Part shown: one piece after another, positions 7,585-13,476 of the stretch
Layout of the letters: each line of letters starts with the position of its first letter
How positions within the stretch are numbered: the stretch's first letter is position 1
Source of the DNA: an uncultured Bacteroides sp.
GTDB taxonomy: Bacteria > Bacteroidota > Bacteroidia > Bacteroidales > Bacteroidaceae
Length of the DNA stretch: 13,476 nucleotides
NCBI GenBank assembly: GCA_959606905.1
Contig: CAUHML010000084.1
Location: 1-13,476, forward strand
Direction of reading: 5' to 3'
Notes under the pieces: generated by a model
Told to the model about the DNA's origin: nothing
The model's input: the letters and a program-made list of their open reading frames with translations, nothing else
Database searches by the model: none
Position numbers and translations under genes: made by a program

Positions 7585-10572
7585 TCACTTTCTACTGATT
7601 ACTTCATCCCTGACGCAACGGATAGACTGACCAAAGGTCGGCAACTGATACATCAAACCGGGATTCGGCCACTTACCCAGAGACATGCTCCACACAGCAT
7701 GAGGATCTTCGGCAGAAGACGCAGCTATAGAAGCGGTATGGTAATAGCCGGTCTGTCCTGCAAATTCCAGACTACTATCCTTATTCTGGCGTCTTCCTGC
7801 TGACGGAAAAAAGACAGAAGCATTATTCGCCTCATTATATACTAGAATTCCCAAATAAGCTGCCTGTGCGTTACCCGATGATACACAATAAGGATAACTA
7901 CCGTCAGCTGACCCCATCTTAATAGGTCTGCGGTCAAAAAAGCCATCAGCATAGAAGCCTATCAAGAAGGTTATATGCTCTTGCGCTTCATCCACATCAG
8001 TCCTACTTTGCCAAAAGTTCTGATATCGGTCTACTTTAATCCCTCCTACTTCCGGCGAACCGTCGTATCCGCCAATATTCTCATTTAATCCAGCATCTCC
8101 ACTCAGTGGGTTTTTAAATAAGGATTGCCGCAATTCAGAAAATGCTATTTCAACGCTATAATCCGTAAGTACTGTCTTTATGACATCCTTGTTCGTATTT
8201 GCCTTCACAATGACATGATCGCCATCCTGATCTATATTATTAGGATATGGTCCGTTATAAGCTATTCTGTCAATATATCCGTCAGAAGGACGATGGTATC
8301 CGTCAGGACAAGTTTCAAATATTTCCTTATACCCATAGTCATAAATATCTTCTGCTGGTATAGGCGCTGTTCCCCATACCGGTAAAAACAATTCGGATGT
8401 ACTATTAAAAAACTGTATATCCTTAATCCAATGGTTCACAGTATAGGCTGTAGGATGGTAAGCCAAACGGAAATAGTCCTGATCAGCATCCTTCGGAAGC
8501 CCCCATTGAAAAAATGCTCCTGCCTGAGTGGGATATTTCACAAACCTTCCTTGTTTCACATCAACTTTTGCATAGGGTTCATTTCCACCATTCAGATAAG
8601 CAGGAGCCGTCAGATTGAAAGGCGATATTTTGCGAGCATAATCACGTGCTTTCCCCTGTGACGGTCCCTTGGATATGGCATCTACAGTTCCAGGCCTCAT
8701 GATGTAATCATCCGCTTCTCCCTGCCGGATATACATATACTCGGTATTATACCACAATTCATCATCTCCTGTCCCATATCTTCCTCCATACCATTGAATT
8801 TTCACTTTAGCATACCTAGGGGTCGTTCCGGTATTTTTTCCCGTTACTCCCATACGGAAATAGATACGTCCCCTACCTTCCACATAAGTTCCATTTTCTC
8901 CCTTATACTTATTAGGAAGCACCTTATAATGCTCTGCGACTCCCGGATTATCAGTCCCGACATTCGGATCAAAGCTTGGAGTAGAGCTCAGAACAATGAA
9001 ATTCCCTTCTTCCACTTCCGCTTTCCATAGACCGAGTGTACCTAAATCCTGAGGACGTTCATTTGTTCCGTCCCTCCTTTTCTGCTGTCCGGTAATAATT
9101 CTTTCACCCTGTTCATCATTTCTAAAAAAAGCGCCTATATAGCCGGTTCCATACGGATTAAATTCAAAACGTTTCCCGTGTTGACTGGCATGAACTTTTA
9201 TCTCTCTTTGCAGGCTACCTCCGTCTTCATCTTCAGCAGACAAAAAAATCCGATAAGTTTCCTGTGTACCCATTATGTTTTGCTCATCCAACAACACATC
9301 CATATAGCCCGTTCCGGTTTGAGATGCCTTATCATAGATATATGAGAAACGAGAGGTAGTATAGGTTATCGTGATTCCACTGTCTTTCACATCTCCATTT
9401 AGCAACACCAAATCATTGAATACCTTTTCTGTTTCTGCTGCTAATCCCCCGGCTCCCACATAAAGTTGAGGCATCACTTTGACTACCGGCATATTAGAGG
9501 TAAAGGAAATACGTGCTCCATTAAAATCAGTAATACTGACCTCCAAGTCCGATACATTCAGTACCTTAATACCTGATATATTCCAATCTTCATCCACATT
9601 CTCCCATTCAGACGCCTCTATGTTCACCATCAACGGCTCCTTAATATATCCGGTCAAATCCAATTTTGTATTCTTGGGTAAGCTATAATTTACCGGATTC
9701 GAAGCAATCTTCAATTTGCAAGACGGATTATAATTATCCCCCATATCTATTGTAAAGTTTACAGCCTCACTTTCATTAGTAAGGGAAAGAGGGTCATTGG
9801 CAGGCAGGATGATACGGTTCACCTTTTTCTCCCAATCCCATTCGGCTGTCGGGGTACCTTGGGTGAAATAACTTCCGTCATCAACCACAGTAAATGTACG
9901 TATCACACTCCGTTCAATAGCCGGACCATCATAAGTGGCTGTCAGCGGAACAAGATTCGGCAAATTACTGAACATTATTCCTTTAAATGCCTGGTCCAAA
10001 TCATCTTCAGCCCTCAATATGACATCTACCCGTACCCCTATTCTTTCAAGAGCCAATTGCAATATAGATACTGTTGTATTATCTTCCAATGTCGCTCCCT
10101 GTCCGCCGGATAACACGGTCACATTCTTTATTTCCTGCATCATTGGAATAATTTGTTCTGATGAGAAAAAATCAGCGGGATAGGCTATATGATTCAAATC
10201 ACCATAATGAGTGATAGCATCCAATAAAGTCCGGACCGATTGATAAGCCGGCTCATTGGCCAAAAACACAAAATCGTAACTTCCTGCATCAATAGGATGA
10301 CGAATAATATCACCGGAATGTGCATTATAAAATAGGTTGGTTACTTTATCACCCGTCGTTTTGTCAAATGCCAAAACACGGAGCGTATGAATGATATAAT
10401 CTTCCGGAGTCCCAGAATGCACACTACCCGTATGAGGTGCCATTCCCCTAATTGATATAAATGTACCTTCCACATCGCTAGCGGTGAAAGTTTCATCCAT
10501 ACAAGAAGTAAAGACAGCCAGCCACAGTAAGCAGAGCCAGTTTCTATAGGTTTTATTATCTCTTTTCATCAT
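7585..10572 (-). CDS. Putative fimbrial tip adhesin: Mfa-like N-terminus fused to FISUMP-like domain
   Basis: This 995-residue lipoprotein (lipobox VFTSC, Cys24) is the first gene of the operon and more than twice the size of a standard pilin. Residues ~34-330 look pilin-like: GTFISIRGMAP, then IIHTLRVLAFDKTTGDKV, an ALERIGVRVDV strand, and EASEWENVDEDW at its end. Residues ~335-470 form another beta-rich module, ending KVHASQHGKRFEF. From about 740 the protein resembles the Fibrobacter succinogenes major paralogous (FISUMP) domain, with CPDGYHRPSDG near 754, SSGNAQAAYLGILVY, FPSAGRRQ and GQSIRCVRDE at the end. Such modules are common C-terminal parts of Bacteroidales surface proteins and are suspected to bind ligands. 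The missing donor-strand C-terminus and the large extra domain argue for a tip. ATGATG gives two possible starts. AAGGGG lies about 10 bases upstream, an unusually good ribosome binding site for this group. Confidence 0.75.
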   Translation of the reverse strand: MMKRDNKTYRNWLCLLWLAVFTSCMDETFTASDVEGTFISIRGMAPHTGSVHSGTPEDYIIHTLRVLAFDKTTGDKVTNLFYNAHSGDIIRHPIDAGSYDFVFLANEPAYQSVRTLLDAITHYGDLNHIAYPADFFSSEQIIPMMQEIKNVTVLSGGQGATLEDNTTVSILQLALERIGVRVDVILRAEDDLDQAFKGIMFSNLPNLVPLTATYDGPAIERSVIRTFTVVDDGSYFTQGTPTAEWDWEKKVNRIILPANDPLSLTNESEAVNFTIDMGDNYNPSCKLKIASNPVNYSLPKNTKLDLTGYIKEPLMVNIEASEWENVDEDWNISGIKVLNVSDLEVSITDFNGARISFTSNMPVVKVMPQLYVGAGGLAAETEKVFNDLVLLNGDVKDSGITITYTTSRFSYIYDKASQTGTGYMDVLLDEQNIMGTQETYRIFLSAEDEDGGSLQREIKVHASQHGKRFEFNPYGTGYIGAFFRNDEQGERIITGQQKRRDGTNERPQDLGTLGLWKAEVEEGNFIVLSSTPSFDPNVGTDNPGVAEHYKVLPNKYKGENGTYVEGRGRIYFRMGVTGKNTGTTPRYAKVKIQWYGGRYGTGDDELWYNTEYMYIRQGEADDYIMRPGTVDAISKGPSQGKARDYARKISPFNLTAPAYLNGGNEPYAKVDVKQGRFVKYPTQAGAFFQWGLPKDADQDYFRLAYHPTAYTVNHWIKDIQFFNSTSELFLPVWGTAPIPAEDIYDYGYKEIFETCPDGYHRPSDGYIDRIAYNGPYPNNIDQDGDHVIVKANTNKDVIKTVLTDYSVEIAFSELRQSLFKNPLSGDAGLNENIGGYDGSPEVGGIKVDRYQNFWQSRTDVDEAQEHITFLIGFYADGFFDRRPIKMGSADGSYPYCVSSGNAQAAYLGILVYNEANNASVFFPSAGRRQNKDSSLEFAGQTGYYHTASIAASSAEDPHAVWSMSLGKWPNPGLMYQLPTFGQSIRCVRDEVISRK

Positions 10573-10829
10573 TCATTATCCCCTTCCATCTAACATGAAT
10601 ACTCATCTAATTCTTATACTGCAAATATCGGGAAATAGAGTGAGGCTGTGAATTATATTCATTTCTGAAACAGACAATAATCCAACTGACTGACAACTTA
10701 TTATGCAATGAGTGCAAGCGGCTGTTGCAAAATATAAAAAACAAGCTCCATCCAAATAGATTTTTGCATTGTACGCACTATCCGGATAAAAAAGTTGCGA
10801 TATTCGTAATTCGTGGCAAATGGCACTCT
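10573..10829 (-). promoter_or_regulatory. Leader and regulatory spacer upstream of the fimbrial operon
   Basis: This 257-base spacer has no gene I can support. It contains a perfect palindrome TATCCGGATA (10779-10788) and a 7-bp inverted pair TGCAAAA (10726-10732) / TTTTGCA (10762-10768). TGCAA or TTGCA occurs at 10704, 10713, 10726 and 10764, and one AAACAGA lies at 10668-10674, the motif repeated between the two regulator genes. There is no strong terminator after the upstream regulator gene, so read-through into the fimbrial operon is possible. These elements are plausible operators, but none is proven. Confidence 0.45.
10728..10756 (-). promoter_or_regulatory. Possible Bacteroides-type promoter of the fimbrial operon
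   Basis: On the minus strand a TTTG (10756-10753) is followed 18 bases later by TATTTTG (10734-10728). This is close to, but not identical with, the Bacteroides -33 TTTG and -7 TAnnTTTG consensus. It would give a leader of about 150 bases before the tip gene. The inverted pair TGCAAAA/TTTTGCA overlaps or brackets it, which would suit a repressor site. The match is imperfect, so confidence is low. Confidence 0.3.
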
Positions 10830-11789
10830 TTACAAACTATCGATAATAGCTTGTTGTTTTTGTAAAAAATCCATGCGTTGCATCTCGCCACTCTCTGAAA
10901 TCAAGATAGAATGACGCTTTAATGATTGGATCCAGTTACATTGCATCCGGCAGATATAAAAACTTTGTGAATCCATTGAATTGATGGAATACACCCGCAA
11001 TAAACTTATTTGAAAATCCCGTTTTTCTATATAGCTATAGGTAGCCTCAAAATGAATATTAGAAAGATAAAAACAAACTTTTCCGCCTTCACTGAATTCT
11101 CCCGTTACCGAAAGTTCCTCCATCATGGCAAGCAACTGATACAGCTCGGTTTTCAAATGCAATACATCATCATCGGTTATCAGTTTAAGAACGGCAAAGT
11201 ATTTTATCTCCTTTACAAAAGAATAAAAGATGTTCGTGTCCCATATAAAATGCGTTTTCCGGCATTTCTTCACGCTTTCACATAGTTTCTTATGTGCACT
11301 CACAATCCGGTCTTCCACCTGCATATCTCTTAAAGAATTAGGAGTCTTGATCTCACCATTCTGATAAATCCAACGACAAAGACGAAATTTAGACAGATAC
11401 TCATATTCAGAATAAAGAGTAAACGGCAGCAAATTGGAAGCAGTATAAACTTCTGTTGTTTCATCCTTTTTCACATAATCAAAAATTTGCAGATAACGAT
11501 GGATTATCTCATAATAGCCTTCCATTGAATCAGAAGACTTCAATAAATTCAAATCAAAGGTCACTCTGTCCGAAAGGTGATTTCCTATAATCTGATCAAT
11601 GGAAATACCCAGTCTTCGAGAGATCAAGGCAACTTCTTCAAGGGTAAAAGAAACCTCTCCCCGTAGCCTGCGGTAAACGGCTTCCTTTCCCATACATAAT
11701 GTATCTGCCAGATAGCCTGCCAAATTCTGCTTTTCAGGAACACGTGCCTTCATGGCTGTAATCAGTTCATTCACAATCTTATTCTTCAT
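10830..11789 (-). CDS. Helix-turn-helix transcriptional regulator, paralogue 1
   Basis: This 319-residue cytoplasmic protein has an N-terminal helix-turn-helix of XRE/BetR-like type at residues ~21-70 (LAGYLADTLCMGKEAVYRRLRGEV, shown here as one continuous helix-turn-helix unit; then FTLEEVALISRRLGISIDQIIG). The rest is a mostly helical domain of unknown function with conserved stretches IHFEATYSY, LLRVYSINS, WIQSLKRH and SGEMQR near the C-terminus. It closely resembles the next regulator upstream along its whole length, and both are exactly 319 residues. Lying on the same strand just before the fimbrial operon, it is the best candidate for its regulator. The effector bound by the C-terminal domain is unknown. 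A ribosome binding site AAGGGG lies about 8 bases before the start. A perfect -7-like TAAATTTG lies 36 bases before the start. Confidence 0.75.
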   Translation of the reverse strand: MKNKIVNELITAMKARVPEKQNLAGYLADTLCMGKEAVYRRLRGEVSFTLEEVALISRRLGISIDQIIGNHLSDRVTFDLNLLKSSDSMEGYYEIIHRYLQIFDYVKKDETTEVYTASNLLPFTLYSEYEYLSKFRLCRWIYQNGEIKTPNSLRDMQVEDRIVSAHKKLCESVKKCRKTHFIWDTNIFYSFVKEIKYFAVLKLITDDDVLHLKTELYQLLAMMEELSVTGEFSEGGKVCFYLSNIHFEATYSYIEKRDFQISLLRVYSINSMDSQSFYICRMQCNWIQSLKRHSILISESGEMQRMDFLQKQQAIIDSL

Positions 11790-11825
11790 TCTTTTCCCCT
11801 TCTTTGGTTATTAACAAACAGACTG

Positions 11826-11833
11826 CAAATTTA
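11826..11833 (-). promoter_or_regulatory. Possible -7 element for regulator 1
   Basis: The minus strand reads TAAATTTG, a perfect match to the Bacteroides -7 consensus TAnnTTTG, ending 36 bases before the start codon at 11789. A matching -33 TTTG at the usual distance is not clear; the nearest candidate, TGTTTT near 11862-11867, is too far away. An AAACAGA copy (11816-11822) lies just downstream, near the expected transcription start. Confidence 0.4.
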
Positions 11834-11927
11834 AGTTATGGAAATGGGAATTCTATGCTCTAAAACAGAGATGAAAGACTTTCTATCTTTCTGATTCACG
11901 ACCAATTGAGAAATAAGAAAACAGATA

Positions 11928-11961
11928 ACGAAAAAAAGTAAATAAACAGATTATTTACTTT
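11928..11961 (-). terminator. Hairpin with U-tract after regulator 2
   Basis: AAAGTAAATAA (11935-11945) and TTATTTACTTT (11951-11961) form a perfect 11-bp stem with loop ACAGA. Read on the minus strand, the stem runs into seven T residues followed by CG, so it can act as an intrinsic terminator for the gene ending at 12017. The stem is AT-rich and therefore weak, and it overlaps one AAACAGA copy, so an operator role is also possible. Confidence 0.55.
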
Positions 11962-11983
11962 CATTTTCAGTAAACAGAATTTC

Positions 11984-12013
11984 TTTCCTATTTCGTTTTT
12001 CGTAAATAGGAAA
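11984..12013. repeat. Perfect 10-bp inverted repeat just past regulator 2
   Basis: TTTCCTATTT (11984-11993) and AAATAGGAAA (12004-12013) are perfect inverted copies separated by 10 bases, CGTTTTTCGT. The element begins 4 bases after the stop codon of regulator 2. No U-tract follows on the minus strand, so it is not a standard terminator by itself. The roughly 20-base centre-to-centre spacing of the arms (about two helical turns) would suit a dimeric DNA-binding protein. It could equally be an mRNA 3'-end stabiliser. Confidence 0.5.
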
Positions 12014-12016
12014 CTA

Positions 12017-12976
12017 TTATAAAGTGCTTATTATTTCACGTTGTTGTTGGAAAAACTGTATACGCTGCATCTCTCCACTCTCTGAAATCATAGTCGAGAA
12101 TTTCTTCAGTGACTGTATCCATTCTTTCAAACTGAGGAACATTCCACAATCCTGCGTAGCAATGGAGTTGATAGAATACACCCGTATCAAACTGAGTTGT
12201 ACCGAATCAGCCTCCAGATAGCTGTAGGTGGCTTCAAAATTAATATGAGACACGTAAATATGTACACTGTTACCTGCTTCTGTCTTTCCCTTAGAAGCCA
12301 AGTCTTCCAATTCGTCGGTCAGTTGCAATAGTTCTTCTTTAATCTGATGTTTGTCCTCTTCTGTGATAAGATGAATCCCGGCAAAATACTGTATGTCATT
12401 TATCAGATGATGAAAAATCATGCTATCCCAGATATAATCCACAGAATGTATATGTCCGGTAGCAGATACAAAATCATTTTGAATATCATATATTTTTTGA
12501 GGAACTTCCACCTTGTCAAAATGCTTGCACTGAATATGCTTGTTTTGATACATCCATTTAAAGAGGCGAAACTTAGACAATGATTTATGTTTCAAAGAAA
12601 GTGTTTGGGGGATAATATTGGAAGAAGTACCCATGGAAGAGGAAGGATCGTTTTGCAAAGCATGTAACACATTGACATACTTTTTTAATAATGAATAGTA
12701 AGTTTCAAACGGATCTTCATGATCCACCACATTCAAATCGAATACGGCATTGGAACTGAAACAGACTCCTATTACATTATCTAATGAAACACCTAACTTT
12801 CTTGATATCAAAGCAGCTTCCTCTAATGTAAAAGGGACCTCACCACGCAACCTCCGATAAATAGCCTCTTTACCGATATACAAAGTATCTATTAACAGAT
12901 TGGCCAGATTTTCTTTAAGTGGCAGTTTTTCTTTTACAGCTTCAATCAAGCTTGTGTTTAGTTCATTTTGCATCAT
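12017..12976 (-). CDS. Helix-turn-helix transcriptional regulator, paralogue 2
   Basis: This 319-residue regulator is homologous to the downstream paralogue over its full length. The helix-turn-helix lies at about residues 22-71 (YIGKEAIYRRLRGEVPFTLE, then ALISRKLGVSLDNVIG). The C-terminal region shares INFEATYSY, LIRVYSINSI, EWIQSLKK and ISESGEMQR. The centre of the protein (about 75-230) has diverged most, as expected if the two sense different signals or partners. The start is ATGATG, with no clear Shine-Dalgarno. The 227-base gap to regulator 1 contains a hairpin with a U-tract, so the two genes probably have separate promoters. A 7-bp inverted repeat lies 23 bases upstream of the start and may serve autoregulation. 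Its targets are unknown; the fimbrial operon is the obvious candidate. Confidence 0.75.
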   Translation of the reverse strand: MMQNELNTSLIEAVKEKLPLKENLANLLIDTLYIGKEAIYRRLRGEVPFTLEEAALISRKLGVSLDNVIGVCFSSNAVFDLNVVDHEDPFETYYSLLKKYVNVLHALQNDPSSSMGTSSNIIPQTLSLKHKSLSKFRLFKWMYQNKHIQCKHFDKVEVPQKIYDIQNDFVSATGHIHSVDYIWDSMIFHHLINDIQYFAGIHLITEEDKHQIKEELLQLTDELEDLASKGKTEAGNSVHIYVSHINFEATYSYLEADSVQLSLIRVYSINSIATQDCGMFLSLKEWIQSLKKFSTMISESGEMQRIQFFQQQREIISTL

Positions 12977-12998
12977 TATAGTTCTTATATGAGTGAGT

Positions 12999-13019
12999 TA
13001 TTTGTAATAATAACAAATA
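12999..13019. promoter_or_regulatory. Operator-like inverted repeat upstream of regulator 2
   Basis: TATTTGT (12999-13005) and ACAAATA (13013-13019) are perfect inverted copies around a 7-base AT spacer. They lie 23-43 bases before the regulator 2 start, in the expected promoter or leader. Part of the right half (TAACAAATA) resembles TTAACAAACA upstream of regulator 1 (11811-11820). This is a plausible autoregulatory site, but no binding is shown. Confidence 0.4.
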
Positions 13020-13080
13020 TCAAAGGAGAGTTGTTTCAAAATGCGTAACTAAACGGACAGACCGCTACTTGTAATCAGTA

Positions 13081-13137
13081 AATATTCAAAATAAAAAGAG
13101 GCGTAATACTGAATATGAAATACAGCCTACACCTCTT
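13081..13137 (-). terminator. Intrinsic terminator after the DUF2149 gene
   Basis: Arms AAGAGGCGTA (13096-13105) and TACACCTCTT (13128-13137) pair over 10 positions. The one mismatch on the plus strand becomes a G-U wobble in minus-strand RNA. The stem is then followed on the minus strand by a U-rich run, TTTATTTT. It lies about 40 bases past the stop of the DUF2149 gene and separates that operon from regulator 2. Confidence 0.65.
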
Positions 13138-13177
13138 CGATTGAAGAAGAAAAAATCAATCAACCATAACTCCCCAA

Positions 13178-13476
13178 TCAATCTTCGGGCACATAAATAA
13201 TTTCCCCATTATCCAATTCGTATGCAATCCCCACCTTTCTACCCTTCTTTCCGCTTTTGGCATCCTGATCCTCAGAAGGTGTATAGCGGTTTATCTTCTG
13301 CCCTTCCTTGGTTATAATTTCCATGTTTTCCTTACCCGGATTCTTCACCATCGTAAAATCCTCCTGACTAAACATTTCAGTCATATTATAACGGGTAACC
13401 AAGGCTACCATTAACGCTACCGCAAACACCATCGCCACATCAAACAGATTGCTGACCACGCTCATCGGGTCACTAT
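13178..13476 (-). CDS. DUF2149 membrane protein, HmuV-like, 5' end cut by window
   Basis: The reading frame stays open to the window edge: the codons before the internal Met at 13465 read S-D-P, so the true start probably lies outside. The sequence DPMSVVSNLFDVAMVFAVALMVALV matches the conserved core of DUF2149, including its single membrane helix. The soluble tail ends in IAYELDNGEIIYVPED. DUF2149 proteins accompany an ExbB/TolQ-like protein and a CobN-like chelatase subunit; in P. gingivalis the equivalent is HmuV in the heme-uptake locus hmuYRSTUV. A role in energising or assisting heme or metal-tetrapyrrole uptake at the inner membrane is inferred from those loci. The partner genes would lie beyond the right edge. 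It is the last gene of its operon, followed by a terminator, and is probably unrelated to the fimbrial genes. Confidence 0.75.
   Translation of the reverse strand, partial: SDPMSVVSNLFDVAMVFAVALMVALVTRYNMTEMFSQEDFTMVKNPGKENMEIITKEGQKINRYTPSEDQDAKSGKKGRKVGIAYELDNGEIIYVPED

Larger units (their letters stand above)
11816..11978 (+). repeat. Five direct copies of AAACAGA between the regulator genes
   Basis: AAACAGA occurs, always in the same orientation, at 11816-11822, 11863-11869, 11919-11925, 11944-11950 and 11972-11978. Start-to-start spacings are 47, 56, 25 and 28 bases. A seven-base word seen five times in a 227-base spacer is more than base composition alone would predict. A sixth copy lies upstream of the fimbrial operon at 10668-10674. 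The copies may be binding sites for one of the paralogous regulators. The irregular spacing means this is not a classical iteron array. Confidence 0.5.

Noticed and set aside
10573..10829. Phase-variable invertible promoter upstream of the fimbrial operon
   Set aside because: Bacteroides surface operons often have these, but the only inverted pair found is 7 bp with a 29-base spacer, too short and close for a recombinase-flipped segment, and no invertase gene is in the window.
11816..11978. CRISPR array or iteron-type origin
   Set aside because: The AAACAGA copies are only 7 bases, irregularly spaced, without spacers of constant length and without cas or replication genes.
12759..12765. AAACAGA inside the regulator 2 gene as a further binding site
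   Set aside because: It is a single copy in coding sequence and can be explained by codon use.
13139..13161. GATTGA/TCAATC inverted pair just after the DUF2149 gene as its terminator
   Set aside because: The stem is only 6 bp with an 11-base loop; the stronger stem at 13096-13137 with a U-rich run downstream is the better terminator.

Overview
The window looks like Bacteroides or a close relative (Phocaeicola, Parabacteroides). The signs are AT-rich gene spacers, mostly weak ribosome binding sites, fimbrial lipoproteins of the FimA/Mfa1 and FimB/Mfa2 families, DUF3575 and DUF3868 proteins, a GH123-type glycosidase and a DUF2149 protein like those of Bacteroidales heme-uptake loci. I cannot name the species. 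There are no tRNA or rRNA genes, insertion sequences, CRISPR arrays or obvious integration scars.

Layout from left to right. (1) At 2-661, plus strand, lies the C-terminal part of a DUF4091/GH123-type glycoside hydrolase. It converges on the fimbrial operon across a long hairpin at 680-731. (2) At 755-10572, minus strand, six genes form a fimbrial operon. Read 5' to 3' they are: a 995-residue lipoprotein with a FISUMP-like C-terminal domain (putative tip adhesin); a 613-residue Mfa-like lipoprotein (accessory or adaptor pilin); a small DUF3575 outer-membrane barrel; a DUF3868-OmpA-TPR-like protein; an Mfa1/FimA-like major subunit; and a FimB/Mfa2-like anchor. The first four gaps are 10-34 bases. 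The last, between major subunit and anchor, is 236 bases. (3) At 10830-12976, minus strand, two paralogous helix-turn-helix regulators, each 319 residues, sit in tandem upstream of the fimbrial operon. The spacer between them holds two perfect inverted repeats and five copies of AAACAGA. (4) At 13178-13476, minus strand, is the C-terminal part of a DUF2149 (HmuV-like) membrane protein, cut by the window edge and followed by its own terminator.

How the genes may work together (inference). The pilins are exported as lipoproteins, carried to the outer membrane and polymerised by protease-triggered strand exchange, as described for type V pili of Bacteroidales. The sequences fit the roles. The major subunit has an Arg-rich site after its first strand and a C-terminal W-T-W-Y donor-strand-like segment. 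The anchor has the same C-terminal segment but no Arg site. The putative tip ends instead in a large FISUMP-like domain. Gene order therefore runs tip, adaptor, envelope proteins, shaft, anchor. The DUF3575 and DUF3868-OmpA-TPR proteins are the least understood members and may form an outer-membrane or periplasmic platform. The tandem regulators probably control the operon and perhaps each other, but no site has been proven.
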